A DNA stretch of 64,000 nt from Phytoseiulus persimilis (taxonomy: Eukaryota; Arthropoda; Arachnida; Mesostigmata; Phytoseiidae): contig CM075103.1 in NCBI GenBank assembly GCA_037576195.1, positions 4,712,001 to 4,776,000 on the forward strand, given 5' to 3'. This document shows positions 33,655 through 43,738 of this stretch, piece by piece. The position numbers were made by a program, and so were the translations under genes. Numbering within the stretch: position 1 is the first letter of the stretch; each line of letters starts with the position of its first letter. The notes under the pieces are model-generated. The model worked only from the letters and a program-made list of their open reading frames with translations, was not told where the DNA came from and searched no databases.

Positions 33655-34347
33655 TCAACGAGTCATTGAACGCTTCCTGTTCAGCCCTGGAATGTTTTCG
33701 TAGCTCCTGTCGTGCGCAGAACTCCTCGAGATGAAGATGTTGATCGCCAGTGACGCCAAGATCAAGGGATAGGTAATGGTGTGCAGAAGGATCGATTTCG
33801 GCGACAGCTGCGGCACGACTGCGGGACTGAATAAGTCCATCCACGTCCTGTAGTAGGCGGGGAGCTCGCAGATAGACACCAGGGCCCAGTAGGAGATGAT
33901 CAGCGGGGAAGTTTGTTTCTGAACATCGCGGTGCAGGTAATGCAGCACGTGCATGAGGATGCACGAAAGCCAATGGACGACGTCGTACACGATCGAGGCC
34001 AAGGGCACGAAATGCGTTGGCTCACCCCGCTGCTCTGCGTACAGTGCTGAGTAGAAGAGGATTTCCCCGAATACAGAGGCGAGGAAGAATGTGATCATTT
34101 GCAGACAAACCAGAGCGGAACGGGAGAACTGCAGCGGCGTCCATAAGGAGAGCGGTCGTTTCGGACGGAGAACGCAACTATACCGAAAGTATCTCATGTA
34201 GATCCAGTAACAGCTGCCTATGCTGGCGTACAGGAACGGACCATAGCACAGAACGGTCCATTCGAAGCACCTACTGAAAGGCGAGAACCACGACTCGAAG
34301 AAAAACCACGGATCACTGTCTTCACAAAATTCCAACTGGTGTCCCAT
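33655..34347 (-). CDS. Orphan ABCC TMD0-like membrane protein (truncated MRP)
   Basis: 230-residue intact frame from ATG. The start (FCEDSDPWFF...CFEWTVLCYGPF) matches the N-terminus of MRP-type transporters, in which an acidic/tryptophan lead precedes a CF.NTVL..P first membrane segment. Four further hydrophobic segments follow. The fifth region, ALVSICELPAYYRTWMDLFS, aligns with EVLCELPVYYRHLLTAFA of the complete ABCC at 8263. The frame stops after a short basic tail (RKRSMTR) just where the L0 linker and TMD1 should begin. No NBD or TMD1 sequence is seen downstream on this strand. In MRP1 TMD0 acts in trafficking and is not itself the transport core. This is therefore either a TMD0-only protein under selection or a 5' fragment of a broken duplicate whose frame has not yet decayed. 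Confidence 0.75.
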   Translation of the reverse strand: MGHQLEFCEDSDPWFFFESWFSPFSRCFEWTVLCYGPFLYASIGSCYWIYMRYFRYSCVLRPKRPLSLWTPLQFSRSALVCLQMITFFLASVFGEILFYSALYAEQRGEPTHFVPLASIVYDVVHWLSCILMHVLHYLHRDVQKQTSPLIISYWALVSICELPAYYRTWMDLFSPAVVPQLSPKSILLHTITYPLILASLAINIFISRSSAHDRSYENIPGLNRKRSMTR

Positions 34348-34684
34348 ACTGGATGGCGAATTTCACGCTATTCCACTCTAGCACGGGGGAAAGCAACTGT
34401 CATTGCCATCTACCGCATGGTAAAGACCGACACTGACGCGAGAGGCGCAAACAACGGAGTAAAATAACGGCAGATAAGGCTGGATATTGGACTCGCTCCC
34501 AGCCGTGCTCGAAGCGTGAAACCGAGCGACGCAGCCAATCCAGTGACAGTTCTTTTAAGTACTCAACAGTGTTTTCCCAAGCTGCTCCTTCCAAAAGCAT
34601 AGTTGGGACCACGGGATCAGGAACACGAGTGCATCCTCAAAACATTCTGCGAGTCATCTCAACGCGCTCTACTAGATATCTCAC

Positions 34685-34690
34685 TTTATT
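34685..34690 (-). terminator. Poly(A) signal of mucin-like gene
   Basis: AATAAA on the minus strand, 68 bases past the stop of the mucin-like gene. Confidence 0.6.
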
Positions 34691-34757
34691 GTTCCCATCC
34701 CAGAGCGAAGCGTCGATCGAGTCACTGTTTTTTTTTCTGGCATCCTGACCCGCTCTT

Positions 34758-35455
34758 CTACCCGCTCATTTTAGCGATTTCTCTGCTCAGTCGATCGTAT
34801 TCTCGTTTGTGCTCCATCATTTCCTGTGGGTCCTTGGATTTATAAACCTGCTGTCTGGCCTCGTCTTGTTGCTTCTTGAGTTCTTCCATCTTGCTCCCTG
34901 AAGAAGCACTTGTCGTAGCGTCGGATGCACCACCGGTCGTACTCTGCGCCGCGGTGGTTGTTTCGGCAGCGGTCGTCGTTTCCGCGGCCATTGTCGTCTC
35001 TGCGGCGGTTGTCGTTTCTGCGGCCGTTGTCGTTTCTGCGGCCGTTGTCGTCTCTGCGGCCGTTGTCCTTTCTGCGGCCGTTGTCGTCTCTGCGGCCGTT
35101 GTCGTTTCTGCGGCCGTTGTCCTTTCTGCGGCCGTTGTCGTCTCTGCGGCCGTTGTCGTTTCCGCGGCGGTTGTCGTTTCTGCGGCGGTTGTCGTCTCTG
35201 CGGCGGTTGTCGTTTCTGCGGCGGTTGTCGTTTCTGCGGCGGTTGTCGTTTCTACGGTGGTAGAATCCTGGGCTGCAACTATGCGAAGAAATATTTCAAA
35301 CTTCACTCCGGAGTATCGGGTCGTTTAAGTGAGCATACGTTGACCACCCTCCGTCTTTCCATTGATGCATTCCTTGGGCGCGAGAGGGAGAAACTCCCAG
35401 GACACTTACCGAAAGCAAGCGTGGTGAGCAGAACAGTCGCGACGAAGTACCTCAT
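34758..35455 (-). CDS. Secreted Thr-rich mucin-like protein, two exons
   Basis: Proposed exon 1 is 35410-35455 and exon 2 is 34758-35278, with intron 35279-35409 (131 bp, GTAAGT...GCATAG, phase 1); 188 residues. Exon 1 encodes the signal peptide MRYFVATVLLTTLAF, completed as VAAQ by exon 2. The mature protein consists mostly of about 17 tandem copies of the hexapeptide TTTAAE (variants RTTAAE, TTMAAE), an 18-bp repeat array. This threonine density predicts heavy O-glycosylation. The tail is charged and helical (KKQQDEARQQVYKSKDPQEM). It looks like an extracellular mucin-type coat or gut-lining/salivary protein; this is inference from composition. Third-position differences are few among repeat units, so the array is young or homogenised. 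TATA at 35635-35640 and AATAAA at 34685-34690 bracket the gene. Confidence 0.8.
34945..35262. repeat. 18-bp tandem repeat array in mucin-like gene
   Basis: About 17 near-identical units of GCGGCGGTTGTCGTTTCT (plus-strand sense), with GCGGCC variants. Each encodes one TTTAAE unit on the minus strand. Confidence 0.9.
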
Positions 35456-35634
35456 GCTGATTCTCTACGGGTTGCGGGGAGCCCTTGGAGCGAGGCCCGG
35501 GGAATTCGAAGTTGTTTGGCGTGGGGGACGCGAGTTTGTTGAGCGTCGACCTAAGCCACCAGCACTGTTCAAGGATGTAGAACTATGAGCGTTTCTAGCG
35601 CGAGTTAAACGCTTCCGAGTCGCCCGACCTCGCC

Positions 35635-35640
35635 TATATA
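35635..35640 (-). promoter_or_regulatory. TATA box, mucin-like gene
   Basis: TATATA (in CTATATAGGCG on the minus strand), 180 bases before the ATG of the mucin-like gene. Because it is palindromic it could also serve the plus strand, but no plus-strand gene follows. Confidence 0.4.
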
Positions 35641-38600
35641 GTCGAGTCGGATAGAGTCGAATCCCGCGGACGCTTCTAGGAGCGACTTTTCCCGCAACCA
35701 GTGGGCGTTCTCATTAGCGGAGTTCTGACGTTCGTCAAAGAGTCGTCCATCATAATGAGCGGATGATGTGATTGGGGCGTCGTGAAACAAGCTGGGTGGT
35801 GACCATCGGACTCTGCGGAATACGCAATCACCTTTCGGAACAAAAGGATGAGATTCTGCAGTCTTGAATCAGCCGCCATTTTCTGCCGCCGCGTTCTCTC
35901 CACGCGAGTGTGTCTGATCTGAATGTTAACAGCCCCAATCAAACAACTGAAGCTCAATCGTGCGCGCATGGAAACAGTGATACAACCCTTTAGTCTTATG
36001 CTGAGGGCGTATGTTTCAAAACGGGTCACAATACTATGGGAGCTGCAAGATGGTATCACAGTAGACAGATCGTCTAAGGAAGTTATCTCGACTCGAATTC
36101 GGGAAGAGAGAAGAGGAACGTGCAGAGAGCGAGTTCAGTCATTATGGGGGTTCCCTGATTTGAAGATCAGGTGGCACCCAAGGGTGTCGGAGCCGGATAC
36201 GTTCGATTTGCTAAGGGAGTTTCGAGATCGGAAGTCTTGCCAGAAAGCCATTAAAGTTTGCAGTTCCTCTTCTCATGATTCGCTGGGACCGGCTAGATAA
36301 CCTGGAAGAAGTTGTTCCAGTTCTGCTCCCATGATCCCAGGACGAACGAGCCGGGGAGTTTCGACGCTCGTCGATCCGGAATTTCTTTATAGATCCTGGA
36401 AACATTGTCGAAGCCTCGGAAAGTGCACTGAGCGAACTCGATGTCTATGAAACCCGTGCAAGGCGTACCGTCTGCGATGAACAAGCCCCAATGTGTAGTG
36501 CGTAACGCTTGTTCCGAGTCGTTCTTCTGTTCTCGAGCACGCACGAGACTTGACGCTGACCGTTCCCCCCTCTTCGGATCTTCCGTATTTGCAGTCGTTT
36601 CCGAGCTTGGGCGCTGACTGGGTTCAGTCGGCAAGTTGTGCTCTCAAGTATTCGTACTGCCGCGCTTCGGACGAATCCAGGCCGTTTCGTTACGTAGCCT
36701 GGAAGGAGTGGTGACGGTGGCTTGGGTCGGTCACGTTGGTTTTGTAGAAAATGTGAGAAGGAAGAATGTGGATTTTGGCAGTGTGAAGGGGAACTGGAAG
36801 CGACTGCAAGAAGAAACTTTTTCCAATCAGTTCTGATGGATGAATCGCCGATTCTTTCATTTTTATCACCACGACTACTTCGAGCTTCCACCCTCGAGCA
36901 CAATCGCGACGAGGGTGCGCATGACAAGGTCTCTGTTGACAATCTGGCCGTTAGAAAACATCAGATCTTCACTTTGTTCGTTCTTGGGGAGATCGTTAGT
37001 TTCGTCCTGAACGGGGAAGCTCCAGCTACACTGGACTTTTGGTCGCAAAGGAGGACGCATATTACCGTTCGGTCAGTTGAGTGGTCTGCCTCAGATACGT
37101 CCCGGTCAACTTGTATAGTCGAGCGGATCGAAGGGCACATCCCGCGGCTGTGTTCGGATGCGAGCCAGAAGAAGGCTCCGAGTTGCTCCGACCAGTTTAG
37201 TTGAGCAACTCCTCGACGACCTCCAGATTTTGGCTCAGCGACGACAGACAGCGATCTCCAATCGATGTTGACATGGATGTGGGCTAATTATCTCGCCCAG
37301 CGCCACTCGCAGTTAGCCGCCACCGAGAAACGTTTGACTAGTTCTTGCCATTTCCGAAGTGAGCTAGGACGACGGCGGGAAACCCGTCGATCGGAGAGCT
37401 CGTTTGGTGTCTCTGATCTTAGCGGCAGATACATTAGTGTCGTAGATGGAGCGAGGAGCGAAACTGGGGCGAGTACGGGAGGCAAGCGATCGCCGTCTTC
37501 CGACGGGATGGGAGACGAGCTGAGAGGAACAAGAAAGAGAACGGACGGCTTTTATGTTCTTCTCGTAGTCGGTGTTTGATCCACGGGATTTGCACTAAAG
37601 CACGTTTTGCTACATCCGGACGGTGCAGTTCCTAGCCCGCTCGCTTGCTTTCTTGCTCGTCTTCCCGCGAAACGATTTGGGAGCATCACATCGCACAAAT
37701 TTTACTAACTTCGCGTCCTCTCTCGCTGATCCGGCAGAGCTCTTCGAATCGGAGCTTCTCTCTTCGTCGAATTAGTCTTTAACTCACCACGAAGTGCCGT
37801 CTCACGCAGGAAATGAAGGACATTGGAGACCGTGTGGAGGTCCAGAACAGGATGGAGAGAGCGGGAAGAAGACGAGAGATGCAGATCGTCAGGGTTATTG
37901 CAGGCGGAAAATTGATCTATGACTGCTTCGGATCCTGTCAAACAATCACGGCGGCATCCGGCGGGCGTCACGATTCACGATTTCGTTACCCACAGTCAGA
38001 CATGGATGAATGGATTGCATGCAGAATCTAGTCTAGAGTATTGGGACGGTTGACTCTGGAAATTACTGCTAGTATCGCCAGAAAGCTGGGCGGTTACTTG
38101 TCTGCAAGTTTATACTTTGGGATTATAGGCAGCCTTCGTTGATAAACAAGACATGAAATTCCCCGTCGGCGGTGCTCTGCAGATTTCGTTTCTCCAATGA
38201 TCCATTTTCCCTCATTTCAGCCAAGTCTGGCTCCTCTCTCCGATTGTTCCGTTCGACCTCCGCAATGGAAGCCCCCCTCTCTCAGATTTGGCGTTCCCGG
38301 GCGCCAACTCCGAGTGAATTCTGGAATCGATGACGTTTTCCGGGTCAACTCCTCATGCGAGAATCCAAACGAATCGGTTGCATTCTGCCAAGGGCTTCCT
38401 TCGACCGTAAACATCGCCGGTAAAGATGCTCGGAGCTCTTCGGCAGGTCCCTCCATTCAGGCTCCTCTAAAATAATGTCTCTCAGATACCTTATCTGCGC
38501 CTGCTTTCCAATCCTGAAAGTTCTCAAGCATGATGTCGATGATGCTGTCGGGCGTTGGTGTGCGCTGCCAAGAGCTCTCTTCCTCGACCCGGAACGATGG

Positions 38601-39298
38601 GTCTGGTAATAGATCGGACCCTGGCTGAATTGAAAAGATCGTTGCAAACATCGAGAGCGTGTGGCGGTTTCATAATGTTCGGATCCCGCACCGTGAATCC
38701 TCCTAAGAAAGAGGGGGAGGAGTCGATCCCGGTTCGAGATTGAATTCCGAGCAGTGAAAACCTTCTTGCAAGAAGTGCAAGGCTATGACGGGGTCCTGAT
38801 GACAAGCTGTTTCATCGGTGGGGATGATGGATACTCTCTACGCGGCGGATTTGCCACAAAGTGGGTAATTATCTGAATTGTTCGTTTCGTTGACAGGCAT
38901 GATGTCGAAGCTATGTCGAAGTATCAAGATCGTGTCAGCCACCGAACCTGCCCATTCATGCCGACTCCAGCTGTGAATATGGGGGAGCCCATATTGCTCT
39001 CCGATTGGTGATGAGAACTCGTTTGATCAGTTTTGCTCACCCGTCAGTCGTGAGATTCCAAAGATGATCTGAAATCTACGCTAAATATCTGTCGCCAATA
39101 ACGACAATGAACGAACGCATGCGTTGTTGAGCGCTGGGAGTTCAATCAAGCCTCCAGTGGAAACTCTCATAATCTTCAGCGAATCGACCTGCAAAACCAT
39201 CAGTCTCGCATGCGTTCACTAGACCTCGAACATCTAGATCATTCGAGGTGCTGCTGACGGATCGAGGAAGAACTCAGAGTTATTAGGAACCTTATCGA
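35641..39298. other. Intergenic, one weak exon candidate
   Basis: No gene I can support. On the minus strand at 36293-36490 a frame reads THWGLFIADGTPCTGFIDIE, continues with cysteines and aromatics, and ends NWNNFFQVI. This has protein-like composition and could be a terminal exon, but I do not recognise it and found no partner exons. Confidence 0.3.
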
Positions 39299-39304
39299 TT
39301 TATT
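39299..39304 (-). terminator. Poly(A) signal of Trp/Gly-rich gene 1
   Basis: AATAAA on the minus strand, 32 bases after the TGA stop. Confidence 0.6.
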
Positions 39305-39335
39305 CAAACTCAAATTCTTCCACGCATTCAGACAT

Positions 39336-40030
39336 TCACCACCATCCAGCCGAGGGCCATCCGCCGTAGGACACAACTTTTGGGCTCCATCCAGAGTGGG
39401 ACCATCCGGCTGCGGGGAACAGAAGAACCGTCAGGGCGTCCCCGAACAAGGAACCGAGCAAAGTACGGTCCGTGCGAGAGCAGCTCATTGGGAAGAAGAA
39501 CTCCCTGATATTTTGCACATCATGAATACATAATTTTTCCGGGGAAACTTACACGAGGGCCATCCAGCCTTCCATCCTGAAGAAGAGGGCCATCCAGCCT
39601 TCCATCCTGAAGAAGAGGGCCACCCAGCTTTCCAGCCTGAGGAAGAGGGCCACCCACCTTTCCATCCAGAGGAAGGCCACCCTCCGTAGCTCGAGGGCCA
39701 ACCGGTAGAAACGACTTTGTATCCTCCGGAGGGCCATCCAGCCGACCAGCCGCTGGACGGCCATACGGCACCGGCAGAAACTGCCGCAACAAAGGCACCG
39801 AGGAGAGTGATGGCCAACTGTGAAATATGGAGTTAAGTCATCATAATTAGCTCGCAGTGTTATGAAGCCAAGGGCCTCCCGGCCGGGCGGGGCAGCCTAG
39901 CTCTGAGCGCGTCAGGATAACAAACGGCGCAAAAAACACTTTCATGAGTCCCAGAGGAGACGAATCCACCCGGTGAACTCCGAGAGCGTCAGGCGGCTTC
40001 GAATGTGAGCCAACTCACCAAGATTTTCAT
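39336..40030 (-). CDS. Secreted Trp/Gly/Ser-rich repeat protein 1, three exons
   Basis: Proposed exons 40019-40030, 39553-39817 and 39336-39409. Introns are 39818-40018 (201 bp, GTGAGT...TTCACAG, phase 0) and 39410-39552 (143 bp, GTAAGT...CCCGCAG, phase 1); 116 residues. Exon 1 encodes only MKIL. Exon 2 supplies the rest of a signal peptide (LAITLLGAFVAAVSA) and then a repeat domain with GWPSSGW motifs and four 10-residue units near GWKAGWPSSS. Exon 3 continues the same theme (GWSPKVVSYGGWPSAGWW) before TGA, strong support for both joins. Trp every four to ten residues with Gly, Pro and Ser suggests an extracellular structural material such as cuticle, silk-like or egg-coat protein; this is inference. 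No known family was recognised. It is probably a paralogue of the gene at 43739-44856. Confidence 0.8.
39555..39674. repeat. Four 30-bp tandem repeats inside Trp/Gly-rich gene 1
   Basis: Units beginning GAGGGCCATCCAGCCTTCCA; the first two are identical and the third and fourth diverged. Each encodes ten residues of the GWKAGWPSSS type on the minus strand. Confidence 0.9.
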
Positions 40031-40080
40031 GTTGGATGCGGTTTCTGGTGTATTCTGGTTGTGAGCCGGGAGCGTGTGTG

Positions 40081-40088
40081 TATTTAAA
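40081..40088 (-). promoter_or_regulatory. TATA-like element of Trp/Gly-rich gene 1
   Basis: TTTAAATA on the minus strand, about 50 bases before the ATG. It predicts a leader of only about 20-30 bases, the same geometry as the paralogue's promoter at 44896-44904. Confidence 0.5.
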
Positions 40089-41663
40089 CCATGGCGAGAC
40101 CTTCACCTTGCTTCTTCTCTCGTCTTCGGTGGACCTCACTCAGTAAATTAACGTCACACGCTTCATCTCACTGACGTTATTACCAGGGATTGCCAGTCAA
40201 TGAGTTTGTTTAGTTCTTCCCGCTTTCTCTTGGATCGTGTGCCTGAGGGCGACAGATAGACACTGATATAGATTCTGAGCATCCTTCGAAAGCTTCGATT
40301 AGTGCCCCGTGTCGTCGAGTCGATTCGCGTACAGAAGTTCAGATATTGCGAGTAGAATTTCAGTGATCCTGGACTGATCTATTTTTTGTTTCGATCTCAA
40401 GGCAAGATACAATCCTCGACTAAATGTCACGGCGTAGGTTCGGCGACGAAGACGTAAACAGCGTCGTGCTTCTAATTTTGGAGCAAAGTGTCTCGCACTT
40501 CAACTTTTCTCGTGGCAGCAAGCAACGCATCGGATTTATAACCGGCGCGAGATTTCTCGAGGGATTCTCAGTCTTTTCGCGTTTCGAGAAAATCATTGGT
40601 CATCTGTTCGCGCTGCGTCACTCGGACGATCCGCGTGTGACGGATCGCGTCAGTTTCTGTGGACTCGAGTATCGCCCAGAAAGTGAGAAGTGAAAACCAT
40701 GCGGAAGATAAATCCCAGTGTTATAGATCTTCCCGGAATTCTGAAAACCAAAGGTCTTCAAGGAAATAGGGAACCGTCAGATGATTTCGCATTCATTACC
40801 AATGGATGTTTCTTCTGCTCCGGAGTCGTTTCTCAACGTGGGTACCCGCGCTCTTGCGTGTAACGAGTGCTGAAATCGTGTTCTGGCTGCTACGCTGGTC
40901 AGACTTCCCCTAATTCTTGTGGGGTTCTGCAGAGCTTGATGGCTTCGAATAATGCGGGTACATCCGAAAATCAGATTCGTTCGCACATCTTTCGGACCGT
41001 CTCGGTGGGATTGCAGGTCGACAAACAGGTTTTTCGAAGAAGCTTCAGCCCAGTGAGGATCGTTGACTTGAGTTCATCTGGTGAATAAAAACTGGGAATT
41101 CACCGCCTGACACAGAGTTTTGCAATCGGAATGATCAGTGCTCTTCATCGACGGCGAAATTCTTCAATTATGGATCAAAATTCATCTTCTCCATTCTGAG
41201 TTCATTCCCACTAGAGTATAATTTTCTCATGATAGAATCGGAATACGGAATAGAATAACAATAATGTATTATGTGTTGAAGATTATGGGGAAAACGGCAA
41301 TAATCTGAAAATATCAATCAATGTTTAGGAGCCTTGAAGTTTCCGGTTGTCCAGGATTCCTCGAAGAGGCTCGAGTATTTGAGCATGTGCTCCAGAGCTG
41401 GGCGTTCGTAGAGAACGAATTTGGTGAACAAGATTCACCTCCCACAACACATTTCGCGGAGTTCTTCAACCGGTGTTCCCGTCGAAGGCACCTCGAGACT
41501 CATCGGTAGAGCTTCCAATCACCTGGCCATGTCCTCTCCTTGTCCTTTTGTTCGGTTCCGGGCCCTGCGCGCGGAATCTCCGGTTCAGAGATCTTCCAAT
41601 TTTTCGTCTTCCGTTCCGACAGTACCCAACGGTCACTCCATTTCCCGTAAACTTGGCGGTCGC
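40089..41663. other. Intergenic, no gene seen
   Basis: A plus-strand 89-codon ATG frame at 40424-40693 has no recognisable features and is not supported. AT-rich around 41200-41310. Confidence 0.4.
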
Positions 41664-41860
41664 ATGGAATTCCAAGTGGATCGAAAACTCAAGCTCCGAG
41701 TGAAGTCTTGGTTGGGAGCGGAAGAAAATACGTGCTTCCTACTCGATGGTGACACGGTTATGTGCAAGAAATGTTCCGTTCCTGTGGAAATCGAGGTGCA
41801 TAGTGGCTCGAAGACGATCTCTGAGCAGCTCAATCCAACTGTTCGGTTTACCCCAATAAT
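41664..41860 (+). pseudogene. Possible CGGBP1/hAT-type zinc-finger relic
   Basis: From ATG the frame reads MEFQVDRKLKLRVKSWLGAE and then FLLDGDTVMCKKCSVPVEIE, ending near SEQLNPTVRF. The order is basic lead, aromatic, DG, CxxC, then about 20 residues with a hydrophobic helix. This fits the BED-like finger of CGGBP1-like proteins, which derive from hAT transposons. The histidines expected in the second half (Q-H-L...H) are replaced by other residues, so the finger is broken. There is no transposase domain around it. This is a tentative match from memory of the family pattern. Confidence 0.3.
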
Positions 41861-43738
41861 CGTCCGGTTGTCATCCGATTTTCGAAGAGGAAATGTCTGA
41901 ATGATCGGAAGCTCTAGATACTCATCGGGCTAAGGTCTGGAGCACGGAGTGGCAGCAGAGAAAGTGTCGCAGCTCAACTCAATCAGATTCTCAGTCTGGT
42001 TGATGCACAGCATAGAGAATTCGATGATGAGAAAGGAAGATTTCCCGATGCACTTGAAGGTATCCGAAAATGTTTCGCGCTGCATGGTTATTGAGCAGGG
42101 AGGGTTCGAAAATATCGGATTCTCTGCGGGTTAGCTGGCCCGCTTTGGCCACTCCTGAGGTCGGAAATATCGGATTCTCCGAGATGGTTTTCCTATGAGA
42201 ATGCAGTTAGCTTGTCAGGCGTGGATCCTAACTTATTCACGACGACTCTCTGAAATATGCATGGACGAGGGTTTTTTGTGATTGCGGGCAACAAAAGTTT
42301 ACAGCTCCTCTACGCCTCATTCCCGCAGAATCCGTCTGATGCTACGTTGATTTCCCCTCGTTGAGAATCGCGGGGTGTGCCAAGTCTGTCTACTGCCGTA
42401 CTGTCGCGAGCATCACAGCTAGTGGTCACCTCAAGGGGGCGGGATGCGTTCCGCACAACGGAATCCGACCAGGCGGAACGGGAAATTCCGTCAGTCACGT
42501 TTCCGCCTGATCGTCTGCTTTCGTCGTTTATTTTTCACGATCGAGTTCATTTCCGGCGCTCTTTGACGTGTACTCTGGTTGCCCGGGCGATTGATTTGCG
42601 AGTTCTATGACCTCTTGAGGAATTTGAATGATTTCGTTGGGGAACATTTAGACGCTCTGGAACAGAGCTTCCGATTGCATCGAAACAGAACCGCTCCAAC
42701 GATATGAACACGAAGTTATCGATCGAAAGCTTCGGGGCCCATCTCCCAGAAACAGGTTGGTGGACGCGTCTTCATCGGCGCAGCGGAAGCCTCTGAACAG
42801 CTTTCCATGAACAACTGCTGCTATTTCGTGACTCCCACAAAGATAAAGAACTGAAAGCGTCGGTGTGTCGTTCAAACCGCTGAAGAATGCTACCCGAGGG
42901 GTTGAAAGTGTCTTTGTCGTTGGGTTCCCTCTGTCGATACGGCCGGCGTCATAACATGCTTATTACGTTCGGGATCGACCTCGATCTCTGATAATTACAC
43001 TGCTCGACTGGCGAAAGTGGTCGCGTTCCCAGCCCCGAAACGATAGATCCGCAATGATCGACGAAATTTCACGAACGTTGCGGATGAGATTTATCGCGTG
43101 ACCCGGAGGGTTCGAGCCTGCATTCGGCTTTCTGGTTCTGAGTATCTATACTACAGGGCCGAACACCTCCCATTCGCTAAAAGGTTCCTTTGTGGTCTTG
43201 ACAATCTCTCCGTTCTTCGGCGCTTTATTTGTTTTTTCTCTTCAGGGTGTTAGCTCCGGGCGATACTGTCGGCCTGATTAGCTTTTCAGTGTTTCCTAAG
43301 CGCGAGAATTAAGCCACCAGAAATTCTGCCGCGACCGAAGTTCGTGATGCCTGCCATGCTTCATTGTGCTTCTTGTCGTGATGTGTTCTTCCCCTTGTTT
43401 TCTGTGGTCGCGGATGCGTTTCCGAGCGATTCGCCAAGTGCCAAGATGAGAGCAGAAAATAAGAGTCTTGAAGCGCTTTCACTTCCTTAGCATTCCGAAT
43501 GCAGTGGTCTGCGCACGGAATCCGCGATTCGGAGCAGCTTCCATTCCACGGATCATGGACTTATTTGGGGAAACGGCACATGTTTGCGTGCTTCGTGTGC
43601 TGATTCACGACTCACGACATTCGTTCCAACGAGGGTTGAATTATAGGACAGTTGAAAGCAATAAATCCGAGCACGGATCCTTTCGCTGGAGATCTCTCGT
43701 GGGAGGCTCTCGGGTATTCATTCTGGCACATATGAGTT
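41861..43738. other. Intergenic, no gene seen
   Basis: A short imperfect direct duplication at about 42107-42175 repeats AAATATCGGATTCTC. No supported coding sequence. Confidence 0.4.

Noticed and set aside
34876-35328. Plus-strand 150-codon Val/Ala/Ser repeat frame
   Set aside because: It is the antisense shadow of the 18-bp repeat in the minus-strand mucin-like gene, which has the signal peptide, intron and poly(A) signal.
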